64,000 bases of DNA from Ianthella basta (GCA_964019415.1 OZ025881.1:4993121-5057120); one strand, 5' to 3'; counted from the first letter of the stretch, positions 37,601 through 50,292 are shown. The notes: generated by a model from the sequence alone, not told the origin. Made by a program: numbers and translations.

Positions 37601-38717
37601 ATGTTACGCTATATAGATAAAACTCACTTGCTTACACCTTGCAATCGTAAAATGATTCCTCCACCAAATCTATCCACTGAGACACCTCTCTCATACACAT
37701 ATACGTACACGGCTGGGCCAAGGCCATCATAGCTGAAATTTTCAACAACAAATGTGCGCTCTCCTTCTGCGTATAGTGTCCCTCCTATTCCATGGAGAAT
37801 ATTGGGGAGGTTTCCTATCAAGCGGCGCTGGGCTGTATATAGAGAGGGATTCACAATATGGATGACTGTGCAGCCACAAACCACATGCAAGAATGGCTCT
37901 ATACATTAAAAGCTGACAAGCCATTTAGCTCAATTCTACAATATATTCATCCTGGGGACCCGCTCTATTCATATCTTGTATGATTATGGTGACGTTGAAG
38001 CCATCACAATTCCAGCTTGCATGTTGATAGTTTATCAACCTAGGGAGATAGTTGGATCTGTAGGTACGTTAGATTCCACGTCTTGACATTTCTCAAGGTC
38101 TAGCTGGAAATATCATTGTATTGCTTTTTGTAGCTCTATCAATAAGAAACCAACTTGGTAGTGTTAATTTGCTGCCTAAATAAACCTCCTTGTGATGAAG
38201 CCTTCATATATGTACTGTGCCTTCTTTCCCTGTTCTAAGAAATGAATTCTAAAGCTACGTGGAACAAACGGACATCTCAGACTCTGAGCGCGAGCTTAAC
38301 AAAACAGTTAGCTACAGGAGCAGCGCGAGAACCCCGCAAGCCACTACGGCTCTCACTCTAGTGTTCTGATAGCTATGGCTAGACGAGAGTATGCCAGAAG
38401 ATGAACGCTATAGGTACGTGCATAATCGACTCTTGTGCCTTGCAACAGCTAAATCGCTAATGGCAAATGACGGAAGTATATAAATAGCTGTCCTGCTACT
38501 ACAGATTCGTGCCTACTTGACTTTTTCTGTGGACATCTTGCATAGCTACATAGCCCTTGCCGTGCTAGATTAGCAGCATATTTAGTGCATTGTAGCTAGT
38601 TGGGCTGCTTAAACTATTGTATTGTAGTTAGGTACGATCCGCAATATGACAGACATTGAACCCACCTGAGCATGAAGAAGCAATTACCAGGAGAACAAGA
38701 AGGTAGAACGTAGCCAT
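31623..38717 (-). CDS. Skeletor-like DM13-DOMON protein, copy A, 13 exons, 658 aa
   Basis: Exons (minus order): 38717-38666, 37832-37628, 37540-37360, 37264-36956, 36234-36093, 35820-35527, 35124-34937, 34075-34021, 33861-33689, 33166-33121, 32897-32831, 32756-32561, 31691-31623. All have GT-AG sites and join in frame. Parts: signal peptide (MATFYLLVLLVIASSCS); DM13 domain in exons 2-3 (HGIGGTLY, VENFSYDGLGP, QSFTIWCSAF); DOMON domain in exons 4-5 (LQVSWTVDKMQD, YMAFGISGSDSS, ending CVEYVRPLS); a region with YIVWATGPRG; then a cupredoxin-like part with YHPFYITDS and, after exons 8-9, LQWTP...DTVYYQCATHKNLGW, whose His, Cys and His could bind copper. A Lys-rich Cys tail (exons 11-13) ends the protein. 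The order matches insect Skeletor, which has an extra DM13. The chemistry is unknown; DOMON domains generally bind haem or sugars. It is predicted secreted. Confidence 0.9.
33869..33888. repeat. short (CAGA)n tract in an intron of Skeletor-like copy A
   Basis: It sits immediately upstream of the acceptor of exon 9. The same place in copy B carries a much longer tract. Confidence 0.85.
34076..34936 (-). other. 861-bp intron of Skeletor-like copy A
   Basis: The intron lies between exons 7 and 8 and contains the tRNA-like SINE head at 34311-34380. The other introns above 300 bp (31692-32560, 33167-33688, 35125-35526) show no recognisable gene or element. Confidence 0.6.
34311..34380 (+). mobile_element. 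tRNA-derived SINE head (probable)
   Basis: A GGTTGGCTTGGGC stretch resembles a weak A box, and about 35 nt later CCCGGGTTTGATACC is a good B box (consensus GGTTCGANNCC). The spacing fits an RNA polymerase III promoter. The 3' body of the element was not delimited. Confidence 0.4.
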
Positions 38718-38809
38718 TACTCTCTCTTTAGCTGTAGTCTGGAGTGGCTTCTGCATCCAGTTTCTCTTTACACATAGCATGGGGACGCGCGTAGGATAGC
38801 TATATACTT
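38666..38809 (-). promoter_or_regulatory. exon 1 and upstream region of Skeletor-like copy A
   Basis: A TATATA-like word (38,800-38,806) lies about 85 nt upstream of the ATG. A short upstream ATG with its own early stop precedes the main start. The assignment as promoter is tentative. Confidence 0.3.
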
Positions 38810-39031
38810 GCGCTCAGCGGAAATGGAGACAGGTCCGCATAGCCTATCAGTTACTAACCAATCGTAAGGATAGCACACAATCAGTGATATGGAATGAATA
38901 CAAACTAGGTCACGATTGATTGAGACTTTGATCTACCTGACTGTTTAGGGAGTTCTGTTAGTTCTTGTTTACGTCGCCATGAATCAATGAACTCATATGA
39001 GTGATCGCATGTGCACTTCACTTCATGTGTA

Positions 39032-39216
39032 CAGGTAACCTGTCTAAGATCTAAGAGCTGTCCACCCATGGGCCAGCTCAAACTGACCTTTAATAGAGAA
39101 GTGGCCGCACTACGGAGGTAGATTGCAGCGTTTTAGTGCTATTTGGGGCCAGCGAGGCCGGCTGTTTTAGAGAGATGGCTACCTAACGCAGTGACCACCT
39201 TATACAGGTTCCACTG
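39032..39216. mobile_element. mariner-like MITE, copy 1
   Basis: Ends are related inverted repeats (CAGGTAACCTGTCTAAG, and CAGTGGAACCTGTATAAG when reversed). The internal sequence matches 54971-55123. It is preceded by TA; the right flank is TG, so one duplicated TA may have mutated. Confidence 0.7.
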
Positions 39217-39879
39217 TGCCATTACCCATGTGCTACGTTAGCTGCGTATGGTGCATACAATTGACAAGGAATTAAATTGGGGTTTGATCAAGACTGCTGT
39301 GAATGGGAGAATGAATGCAGGATTTCTGTGTAGAGTCTACTAGAGTCAGACACAGCGTGAGCAAAGTACAAGTCTCCAACCAAGCCAATGGTGTAGAAGA
39401 TAGGGCATGTTATAATCTTATTATAAATTTCTCATGAGTATTTCATCTGATCTCAATGCATAATTCGACTCTGAAGAGCTTCCCATCCTCTATAGACAGG
39501 AAACTGTGTGATAACAAAGAGCAAGTTACTAATCTAAGTTGAAGTCATAACACAAGGGTGGGATTCCTCTGTACCTCTTTCCATATATGGCATAATTATT
39601 CATCCAGAAGTCCTAGTAAAGTAATCCAGTGCCAAGCAGTGGCATGGCGATTGGTTTGGCTAACATATTTTGGTGCCTTTCAGTTTCATTCATCTAAGAA
39701 ACTATGTCAAAACTAGCCACAGAGGATGACATTGCAAGTCTTCTGTCAGTTTCAGTTTCAATCTTTAGATGCAGTCTGCTTGCTCTCTAGCAGACAGTGT
39801 TGTACATACGTACATGCAGAAGTATATGGCAGTGCAGTGGGCTGCACGCTTGATTTCAGTGTTGTTGCCAACATTATTG

Positions 39880-40190
39880 TAATGGTGGATGTCAAAGAAA
39901 GAAGAGTCCCACCTCTTCTCATTTCTTTGCAGATAGAGAAGTGGACTCCTTGAAGTGCACCCCATTTGCAAGCATATAATACAATGTTACATACTACTGA
40001 TATACACTGCACATTAAGTTGAGGCCCTTTTGGGGTTGAGTTGACATACAGGTGTGCCTGGTGTGGGCGCCAGCAATGTGGGGTGTTAAAGGCTACATTG
40101 GTGAGGCATGTAAGACTTACCATCACTGACATCTGCCTTCTGCCTTCCAGCCAAGGTTCCTGTGAGTAGCATGCACACTAGTGAGTAAGC
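39880..40190 (-). pseudogene. remnant of a third Skeletor-like gene (exon 10 region)
   Basis: On the minus strand, 40177-40121 aligns with exon 10 of copies A and B (acceptor CTAG, core AACCTTGGCTGGAAG, donor ATGGTAAGTC) but carries 11 extra nucleotides that break the frame. Flanking sequence with GGACTCCTTGAAGTGCACCC near 39,943 matches the intron next to exon 11 of copy A. No other exons were found nearby. Confidence 0.75.
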
Positions 40191-41042
40191 AAAGGAGAAA
40201 CAAGAAGGTCACAGACAATAATTTTGTATCATTGTGGTGGAAATCTGAACTGCAGTAGCCACAAACAGACGGCATGAGGGGGGAAGCTGCTGCCATGAGC
40301 CACAAGTGTATACTTGTTTCCTCTTGTTACTTGAATCACTGGAATAACGTTTTGTTGATATATACGTGTATATATGTTACGCGCATACCTCCAATATATG
40401 TGTATATATGCCAGGAAATACCCTATCCAATTAACCTGTACACAAATATGTGTATGTGCATGTGTGTACAGATATCATTGTGACTCATTATATTACAAAT
40501 ATAGATAGAAGTTTGCAGGCAATACTGTCCTCACTGCCAGTACTGGCTTCATATCTTCTTGCCAGCCCAGAATGTCCAAATATAACTAGTTATTAGCCAC
40601 TACAGAGGCCCGGCATCCTTGAATCTAAGATCTATGAATGGCTCAGTCCAAGGACAGACATCACACATGCACAGAGCATACCAGTAAAATGTGAGGACAG
40701 GGTTTGCAAAGCCACCAATGTCTGCTCTTAGCAGACAGGAAGCTCCACGTCAAAGAAGACATAATATCTGCTCACCTCAGTGTTTTTAGCAATTTTTAGC
40801 TAACTAGCTATGCCTAAGTATAGTGGACATAGCTATCTAACTATATAGCTATGCCAGCCAGGCGACCAGATTAAGAAAGTAAAATTTACAACACAGTAGG
40901 TAAAAACACAGTATCTAGAGATTGTTTCTAGCTATAGCTTGAGGACCAGAAATAGGGAGTAATGATCACACCCAAAATTGGTGTGAATTGGTTGCTACTG
41001 TGAGCACACCTATTTGTAGTGTGAGTTTCACTCCAAGCATGC

Positions 41043-41276
41043 AGTACACAACATACCATTTATGTGAACAGTTTGTCAGAGACTCGGCACTTTATAAGTA
41101 CATTTCACTACAGATATAGTACACAACATACCACCTGGTGGAATTGTTTGTGGGTGACACAAAGTACCTAATGGTACATTAAGTTGCACACATAGCATAC
41201 TTAGTTTGAGGAGGTCTTCCCACTGTACACAACACACCATCAGGCTAAGCTGTATCCTGGGTATAGTTATATTTGT
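41043..41276. repeat. degenerate tandem repeat, about 76-104-bp spacing
   Basis: Three units start with GTACACAACATACCA or a variant (41043, 41119, 41223) and contain a nearby AAGTAC or TTGTAC word. They are strongly diverged. Confidence 0.45.
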
Positions 41277-41757
41277 ACTTAGATAGCTCATAGGATTCCA
41301 AGTAAACTCTCATCTTTGCATATGAATACTTCAAAGTCTCTTAATCTGTCAGAAATGATGTAAACAACAGTGTGGTAACTGGTGTCAGTGTGAACGTCAC
41401 ACTAAGGTGACTGATCACACCATTCGTGTGAGCACTGCTCACCATATGTTTAACAGTCTATAGACACACTTATAATAAGGTATGTACATATACGTAGCTG
41501 TGCGTGGCTCACATAATCAGTCCATTATCAATCGGGTCAGCCCATTCTAATCAAGGAGTACATGGGGATAGGTTTATTTATGAATAATATACTGTAACAG
41601 TATGCCAAGCAAAATATCATTGCAAAGTGTATTATATCTATAACTACAAATTAATACTGGTCAAACAGATGTCTGCTGTTTACTGCAAAATTAGCCAAGC
41701 AGTATACTGATTATATCTGCAGACTAGCTACAAAGAAAAAGACTAAGGATAGAGCAG

Positions 41758-43235
41758 TTAACCTCTCAGGTTACACCCAGTTGGCTCCAAACACTTAAAG
41801 AAATCCTGTTTCTTCAGTGTTTTCATTGGCTGCATACAGACAAAGAAGCTCAACATAAGGCCTCATAGTCTCACTTAACATGAATGCACACATTTACAAA
41901 ATCTATCATTACCTTGCCAAATGAGCTCAGATAGCTCTGCCTAACACACTTTCCCCACTTCTTCATGCAGCCTTGCTTTGGGTTCATTCCACATTCATAA
42001 GGACACTCATCTGGCTGTGGCCTGGTCTCAGTTTCATTAGTGTAGTAGCAAGCCCTGCACACAGTCACATGGCACCTACCAGTGCACCCTGGTACAGTGA
42101 CTGGAGGTGGCCTGTAGAGGGACCACAAGCAGTTGGTATTCAAGATGGAGATACAGACCTGTTGCAAGCAAAAATACTGCATGCAGACTCACAAGCTACA
42201 GATTGTATCCAAAGGATTCTTCCTGCAATACTTGCGGGAGCACTTCTCTGGACAGGGTGCTAGCACTGTAGAGTGAAGCATGCATGCTGTGTAAAATGTA
42301 TACAATTAATTACAAGTTCACACTTAATAACAGTTTCTGTTTTACACTGCCTGTCATTGAGGCCTCATTTCAGATTGGAGTTGACAATGTAGCTGCTGTG
42401 GGTGTAAGCACAGTGTACCAGACCAATCAGCATGCATACTTATATAAGATGCTACTAAACCCTTAATAATAGCAATAATTTTACCCTTTACACTACACAG
42501 TCATGGTATTGAGGTCTCTAGCTGAGACACAGCACTTGTGTTGGGTGTGTGTGTGTGTCAGCATTGGGGTTGCTAAAGGCTGCATTGATGAAGTTGGTTG
42601 ACAACATAGACTTACTGGTACCATTGCTGACTTCTATCTTCCATCCAAGATTCTTGTGAGTAGCACACTAGTAGTATGTAAGAAAAGAGACACAGAAATG
42701 TGAAGTTGCAACAGTTTTTAACAGTAATCAGCACTACAGCAGTGAGTACTAATGATGCACGTACCCCATATTAGAATAGTGAGTTTATGAACATAGCAGC
42801 AAGTGTATCTCAGAGATAGAATACAGTAAGTTGCAAATGTAAAGTATTACACAAGTATGATGAACACTTGCTGCTAGTACATAGCAGTATACATTGCGTT
42901 ACGAATAATATTATTCTTACAGGAATCCATATAAGAACAGCAAGTTCCTCACAGAGCAAGCTATAGGCTAGCTACGTATTCAGGAACGGCTGCATTTACT
43001 TGTTTTGACCTAACCCGCACACCTACGTATACGCAAACACTCACCTGGTAGTAGACAGTGTCTGGTGTGTTCTCATCTGGTGTCCACTGCAGAACACCAG
43101 GTTGTCCTGCTCTACAGACTTGTTGTAAGGTTCTAAAGTAGTCAGTAAAATTGGTGCTGCAGTCTTCACGAGTGGAGGCAGAGTTGGCACCCTCCTCGTA
43201 TATGCACAATGGGCCAACTGAACAGACAGACGAGC

Positions 43236-43284
<49 letters not shown>

Positions 43285-45530
43285 GGCAGGTAGACAGACA
43301 GCAAGAGGTATTGGAGGCAAGAATGCATCTGACAATTAACTGCAGTTGCTTCTAATGAGCACTAGTACAGTAGGTACTCCTCATTCACATGATACACTGC
43401 ACTATACATCCTGCATATGTTATGTACATACGAACTCTACCACACTGACAGCGAGTATGTAACAATAGCCTTACCTGCTGTTGCAGTTTCATTTGCTGCA
43501 ATCCCAGCATACACAGTCTCCTGCTGTCTCTGTACATGGCAGGAGGTATGGGCAAAATGAAAGTATAGGAGCAATTGTGACCTATGTAATCATTCCCTTG
43601 GTAGGTCAGATCTGTCTACTTTCCCACACACAAATGCACTTAGGCACAAATCACAACCACATGATAGTGTATATACAGTATATTGTGTACACATACTACA
43701 TGCTGAAATCAGACCAGCTGTATACAGTTGAACATCTTAATAAGAATGCAGACTTGATCAGACAGTCCAATTCTGGAGCCTCGCTACATGTAAAAACAAC
43801 TTGTCACACTCATGGGATTGCTATTAGAGGTTGCACGGTAAAGTCATCCTCTCACCTCCTGAGGTGTATTGGCCAACCATCCTCCTTCCATAGAATCAGT
43901 GATGTAAAAGGGATGATATTCACCAGCATTTGAAGAATTGTCTCCTCCATAGATGAGGAATGTGTAGGTGTTCCCACGGGTGACCTTGATGACTGGGATG
44001 AGAGTGGAGTTGAGATACCATGCTATGCCCCAGCCAGAACGATCTGCACGGGACAGTAACATAGTGGTATGATGCATTGTCAAAGGAACAGTGTGTATGT
44101 GTACGTGCAAATTGGAAAGGGAACATGGACCTCCACATTTAGTGTGCAGATGAGCAATGCTCATTACGAAAAATGGTTGTCAGCCCATGAATATTAATCT
44201 ACACACCAAGACAAGAATTTGACAAAACCATGACAGTTATCATACTTCGTGATACACAGCAGTTTGTATGGTCACCATACTTGTGAGCCCTTCATATCCT
44301 CGTTGGCCTCCAGACTGCCCAATCTTGGCCACAAAGGTTGCATCCATATTAGTCACACAGAAGGTCTTTTGGGTGAAGGGGCATGTGGGTGGCACAGAGC
44401 AGGACAGAGCACCACAGTTGTTAGTTGCTCTTCTCCCAAAGTGCAGGGTAGTCTGAAGGTTTGAGGGCCAACTTGTGTGAAAGTAAGCAAACCCATCAAC
44501 AGTCCCCCTTGGTCCAGTGGCCCACACAATGTACTGAGCAGTGCTAGGAGTGATGGCTCGGTCCAGTACAGCATCTATACACAAACACAATGACACAGTT
44601 GGACATGTATAGTTAATAAAGGGAAACAAATGTGTGTATATTCACATGCACAACAATGAAATGAGCGCTACCGCCTTGTAAATTATAACTAGGTTGTGCT
44701 ATCTGTGGCAAGGTATGCAGTGAAGCTCACTAAAGGAAATTAGCAATGTTCATGTTCAACACCACAATAATTATTAGCAAATGTCAATAACTTTCTTCAG
44801 TGACATTCACTACCTCCCACAGACATCATACCAAGTTTTTACAGCACATAACATATGTACAGTGAACACAAGTCAGTGAACCGTGAATTGCCTCTTTCTC
44901 CTTATTCCTAGGCCACATCCTTTTCCTGTATAAAAAATATGCCTATAAAGCCTGATATCAGTAGCCCTAGCCACAGTTGCAGTATTGATTCCCTACAAAC
45001 AGGTTGATACATACAGGCTGAATTGGGCTGCCCTAAGGACACCCTAGGAAGAGTAATGCCCAAGGGATACTAGCTACAGGCTAATATGGACCTACAGATG
45101 CTGGCCAATTCAGTGTTGACTGCACTCACCAGTAACACTGAGCGGCCTGACATACTCCACACATCGGCCATTACTGTTCCGACTTCCCCGCACAACAGTG
45201 GCATCATTCACACCACCCTGGACATCATCTGGACAGGCTCCTTTTGACCCCTTTTGAAGGTTTGGCCGGCACTGCAGGGAAATGTGTGCACTATACACTC
45301 CTACCAGAGCATCCACTATACACTGTACCTACACCAGCTGAAGACTTGTCATTTATTCTGAAGAGTATATGTGCATTATCTGCCATGCATTGCAGTGGTC
45401 ACATGCACTTATATAAAGCTTCTGCAACCACTTCAAAAATTTAGTTTCACTTCTTAGTAAGTATAGGCCTTCAGAAATTACTTCAAATTTCTAAACATAT
45501 ACACCTACATGTGCACGCACATGCATACAC

Positions 45531-45575
<45 letters not shown>

Positions 45576-46444
45576 TACAGACACACACGCACATACACAT
45601 GCATATTCTTCAGAGTGTATTCATCAGCTACTCATCAACAGATGGCTAACAACAGTTCTGGATAAGTAAGCGAACGTGGAATGGGGCATGACCAAGACAG
45701 CACTGCCTGTATATGCTATAAGAATACAATAATTGAACTTCAGTCAGTTATACAATCAAACTGTTAATTAATCATGGTTTACACAGTTGAACTGCATAAA
45801 CCCACATACCAGCTATGGCACCTACCACTGTGCATGCATGCATGACACCACACTGGTCCCTAACCTGTGCACGTGCAGAGAGGTAGTAGTCAACGGCGCC
45901 AGTTCCTTCACTGTCATGCCAAGTCACAACGGAATCTGCTCCAACCATCTCAACAGATGAGTCACTGCCGCTGATTCCATACGCCATGTAGTCACTCTCA
46001 TCAATGCATCCACAGAGTCGGAAGAAGATCCCTTTTTGCATCTTGTCCACAGTCCAGGAGACCTGCAGCTCATTATTCAGAGGCTCACAGTTGTCATAGG
46101 TACAGGGAAGTGTGAATACATCTTCTCCGGTTTGCTGCAGCACACAAGAAACCTGCTGAATTAACATGATTGTGGAATTATTGACTTTGGCTCACATTAA
46201 ATAGGTTAGCTGAAATGTCACGCCTGGTAAAGAAGATCCTGAAGGTTGAGCACCAAATTGTAAAGGATTGCAGATCCCGAATGGTAAGCCCTGGTCTGCA
46301 GCCAATGCAATCATCTAAACTTGCAACCAGCTGTTCCCTAGAGTAGGCACGGCCCCTTAAAAACCTTCCGTCACGACTACACAGAGGGTGAGGTGGAACA
46401 GTTACATACTAACTTACATGTATGTATACAGCCACATTTACTGC

Positions 46445-46476
<32 letters not shown>

Positions 46477-48805
46477 TGAGCTCACGTGTTCACACATTTC
46501 AGCCGTAGGATGATTCCTCCACCAAATCTATTCACTGAGACACCTCTCTCATACACATACACATACACGGCTGGGCCAAGGCCATCATAGCTGAAATTTT
46601 CAACAACAAATGTGCGCTCTCCTTCTGCGTATAGTGTCCCTCCTATTCCATGGAGAATATTGGGGAGGTTTCCTATCTCACGGCGCTGGGCTACGTGGTA
46701 AAAAAAATGTAAACAACCTGTGTTCAACCATACTGCACCGTGATGACTCCAAACAAGACATGTGCTATTTCATTTGCAATTGCCTTAGCTTGGAAATACT
46801 GGGTACAAAAACACTACACAGTCCATTTGTTGACATGGTACAGTTATTAAGACCCTTGGTCCCCAACATGTGTGAAATACAAATGCATGTAAAGTGTATC
46901 CCTACAAACCTGCTCACATACTGAAACCATGTCCTTTTATTGTGATGTTGGTTAGCCAAGTGGAACCTTCATTTCTGATGCTATATATACATACTGTAAG
47001 GCACCTGCAAAAGTATCTTTTAAGGGGAAAATGTCTTCCTGCTTACTTATTCATTAACATCTTGGACAAAGGTACGATCAACTTTTAACATCTTCGATTC
47101 AGATATGTGAAGTCTTTGCTTCATGTTCAACACATGCTTTCACAGGGTGCTTGTGTGGATGATCACAGGAGCAGTTTTCAACAGCACACACTTAAATGAC
47201 CAGCGAGTTGTCCTGCCTGTTTCCTTCTTCCAAGGCAGTGATTCAAGACAGAAAAGTGATACCCTCCATAGGATCAGTGATAATAAGAATTAGTGGGACC
47301 CAGTACCTGCTGGGCAGATGATGAAAAATTTTTCTTGGGAAAGCTTAATGATCCAATGGGTTGAATAGAAATCATCGCATTTGTTGAGATTTCAATTTCG
47401 TTATGCTCTTCCTCCTAATGTACACCCATTGTGGCTCAGGTCCATGCAGAGATGCTGAGCTACCACACTGTGAATGTCATTTATTCTGATCATAAAAAAT
47501 GGCCTAGCTTAAGTACCGTTGACTCTTCTGTAGATCTCTCACTTCTTTATGAATTGTAGTTCACAAGTGGGGTTATTACTTGACCTAGTTAGAAGCTGTT
47601 CACTACTGCTGAGTCTACATACAAAGCTGACAGTACAGTACATCTGCATGTGAATTGATACAGGCATGGTTGTTTATCGTTGCACCAATTTCTGTGTTTG
47701 TTATCAGAGTCCCCACTCGTTATTTCTGTACTGTGCAGCATTCTCTATATTCCCAACATATGCATTCAGATGCTCAAAGACAGCCATCCAAAACATCCAG
47801 CATCACCATGTCTGTGATCTATAACAGCCCAACTCCTGCCAGAGATCTGCAGGTATGTGGAAACTGAGCTACCTGACTGTCCAGACTCTTGTCTGGTATA
47901 AACATCAATAATAAGAACAGTAAATGTTCAAGGCAGTCCTCAGCAAGACATCAAAGCCCAGGTTATTAAGGATAGCCTAAGGAAAGATGAGAGTGGCTGT
48001 CTTCAATCCAGCAGCAGAACTGGAAGCCAACCAGTAAATTGCATGCATCTGAGCACCTTTGTTCTGACCACATGCAACAGGAGAGTGTGGCCCATGTCAC
48101 ATTATTCAAAGCACATATAACCACATCTCTGCCAAGTACAATACAACTTGCAACTTAATAACTATGAGCGTCTGACAGCACTACTCCTATTCATTCAGAA
48201 TGATGTGCCTAAGGAGAGCCAGCTGATCACAGACAGCCTGTTGACCTCAGTGTCAAGACCAACCAGGACAGATCATTCAAGTAACAAAGAGTGGCACAGC
48301 TTATCAAGAGCATTTCAATCGATTCAAATTGGCTGCATCCCAAATTATCGGCTAAGACGACCTCGTGCCCTCTACAACCCTCGCCATCAATATTGCTTGA
48401 ATGCTGTGAAGACGCCCTACACACTTCTATAGTCTCCACAGGTTAACGCGTTCCAGAACAACCTCGGCGTAGTCCCGTCAATAGCTACCTGTCAGGGACT
48501 GGCGACCACTGCCTGGAGTATCGATGAGCTGGCCCAGGCTGCCCACTTCAAGGAAAATCATGATCACAGACGTCTGACAATAGCTAGCTAGCTACCCTAG
48601 AAGCGGGGCTGTGAGAAGAGGGGCTCTGTTTTCCAAAGGTAGCTAGCTAGCTATATAGTTGGCCTTGCGCTTGCTCAAGACCTTTGGTCATAGCCAGGGG
48701 GACACCTAGTCTACACATATGACATTGTAGCACCTTCGTACCTTCAGTAATCGGAAAGAAGTGGGCCAAAAGACATGTGAAAAGGAGAAATGTATAAACC
48801 GCCAT
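41758..48805 (-). CDS. Skeletor-like DM13-DOMON protein, copy B, 13 exons, 666 aa
   Basis: Exons (minus order): 48805-48742, 46690-46486, 46376-46196, 46134-45826, 45271-45130, 44574-44281, 44043-43856, 43529-43475, 43217-43045, 42667-42616, 42259-42193, 42111-41913, 41829-41758. Exons 2-9 and 11 have exactly the same length as in copy A; exon 10 is 6 nt longer and exon 12 is 3 nt longer. Signal peptide is MAVYTFLLFTCLLAHFF, unrelated in sequence to that of copy A. Domains as in copy A: DM13, DOMON, cupredoxin-like part with YHPFYITDS and YYQCATHKNLGW, and a Cys-rich tail ending NLRG. Exon 10 probably uses the strong GTAAGT at 42615-42610; the position used in copy A would also keep frame. 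Exon 1 is separated by a 2-kb intron and is the least certain part. The frame extends upstream of the ATG only through a TTG. Confidence 0.88.
43224..43285. repeat. (CAGA)n microsatellite in an intron of Skeletor-like copy B
   Basis: This is the orthologous position of the short tract in copy A, expanded about threefold and adjacent to the exon 9 acceptor. Confidence 0.92.
45515..45600. repeat. (CA)n-rich microsatellite
   Basis: This impure CA/TA/CG dinucleotide tract lies in the 554-bp intron between exons 4 and 5 of Skeletor-like copy B (45272-45825), which is otherwise empty. Confidence 0.9.
46446..46475. repeat. (TA)n tract in an intron of Skeletor-like copy B
   Basis: A pure TA run just downstream (minus strand) of the exon 2 donor. 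Confidence 0.9.
46691..48741 (-). other. first intron of Skeletor-like copy B, 2.05 kb
   Basis: Several short open frames on the plus strand (for example 47655-47867 and 48148-48432) have no recognisable domain. The sequence may be old mobile DNA. Nothing else was identified. Confidence 0.45.
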
Positions 48806-49979
48806 GGCCGCAACGCTGTAGCCCGTCAAACGCCTGTTAATGTATTGGGTGTCGCTTCAGCCAGAGAGTCAGACCGTGGTGGCACGGGAAGTACGTATCA
48901 TGTTACCCCTCGGAAGTAAGGGTGCAGTGTTGGTTGTGCCAAGTACTAACTATGTCTTCGAGGCTCATGTTCAGTGGTTGCTAGCTAGCTACCATTAATT
49001 TCCTATTCACAATATGTACCATATATGTGTATAGCCTCTCCCGGACTGTGTTGTACACCCTATAGCATGCATGATGTCAACATGGGCTAAGGCAATATCT
49101 GCCTTTATGTAGTCAATGTTTTTGAAAGTATGAATATTGCAACTATGAATGGTCCTGCACATGTACATGTAGGACGATCACAATATGCCTTCAATTTACC
49201 ATCAATGCATGCTCTTGCTTGTTGGCACATGCACATTAATGTGCACTGCACGCTGCAAAGCAAGAGACATTAAGTAACCACGAATTCTGCAAAAGCTTAG
49301 CCTTGCCATACGGTATTGTGTCATTTAGATCATAAGATGTGCCAGAGGTTATGTAGCCTTGCTTGATGGACTTGAGCCCAACCATGGACATGAGTAGCTG
49401 CATGAACATCAGGTCATGTGTTTGTGGTTGGAGCTGCAGCGTGTGCACCTTGGGTTGCCTGTGGCAGGTGGCTAATTGGATTGTGTAGGTCTTCCAGGTA
49501 TGAAGCCTTTCATACTGAAAGTGCACTGGTCAATGGAGTGAGACTTGTAGGAGTGTAGAACAGGCCACTCCCATGTAATCACTGGGCAACATGATTAGCA
49601 GTAGTGCCAGTGTTTACTGAGTGGCATGCAGGGGCATGTTCAGTTCTGCATAGCCAAATGCAGGACACTTGTGGGGCGAGCCTGATTGAGAGAATACATG
49701 TTTGTGGCTGATGAGTGTTTAGTGACATTGGGGAAGCACACTGTATGATTAGTTGGGGTGACTGGGGTGAGTTCACACAGACATGCACATCATTTCCATA
49801 TGCTAACTGTATTCTGCAATTGAGACATGAGTAAGAACTAACCCGGTGTGTTTATGTGTGTGATTCACACCACATTGACCACTACACATGCACCTACACA
49901 GCAAGTAATCCATATCTAATCAAGCTAACAGTCAACTTGAGCAATGATGTAAATGAGCAAGGAAGGAGTGCTTGCAGTG

Positions 49980-50051
49980 GGTGTTGTAGCTCAGTGGCAG
50001 AGCACTGGCAAATTAAACCAGTGGCCTGGGGTTGAACTCCCGGTAGCCCCA
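49980..50051 (+). tRNA. tRNA-like sequence, probably a pseudogene or SINE source
   Basis: A perfect A box (TAGCTCAGTGG) and a B-box-like GGTTGAACTCC are present. An acceptor stem GGTGTTG/TAGCCCC (one mismatch), a D stem GCTC/GAGC and an anticodon stem CTGG/CCAG can be drawn. The anticodon loop would carry ATT (Asn-type, AAT), but position 33 is A instead of U and the T stem has a mismatch. An active tRNA is therefore doubtful. Confidence 0.4.
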
Positions 50052-50292
50052 CCTTTATCTTGAGCCCTTTTATGTTCCAAAGATCCACATGGACAGTAGC
50101 ACCATAGTCCTTGATTAGGCATAATTACTATTGGTCTCTGGATTGTCCACATCTATTGGATCCCTAATGAGATTATGTCTTATACATTGATCACCCACTG
50201 TATGCAGCAATTATCCAAACCTATTCAACTGTAATACGAAACTGTTTCTAACTATGATAGAATAGAGGTTCATTACCACGTCCATTATAAAT

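Larger units (their letters stand above)
38810..41757. other. intergenic region between the two Skeletor-like genes
   Basis: It contains a MITE (39032-39216), a scrap of a third Skeletor-like copy (about 39880-40190), and degenerate repeats starting GTACACAACATACCA at 41043, 41119 and 41223. No intact gene is seen. Confidence 0.6.

Noticed and set aside
47655..48432. Two plus-strand open frames within the first intron of Skeletor-like copy B
   Set aside because: They are short, without recognised domains or splice context, and the host intron is defined only by the exon 1 prediction. Reported as intron content instead.
49980..50051. Functional tRNA-Asn
   Set aside because: The anticodon loop lacks U33 and stems carry mismatches, so it is listed only as tRNA-like.
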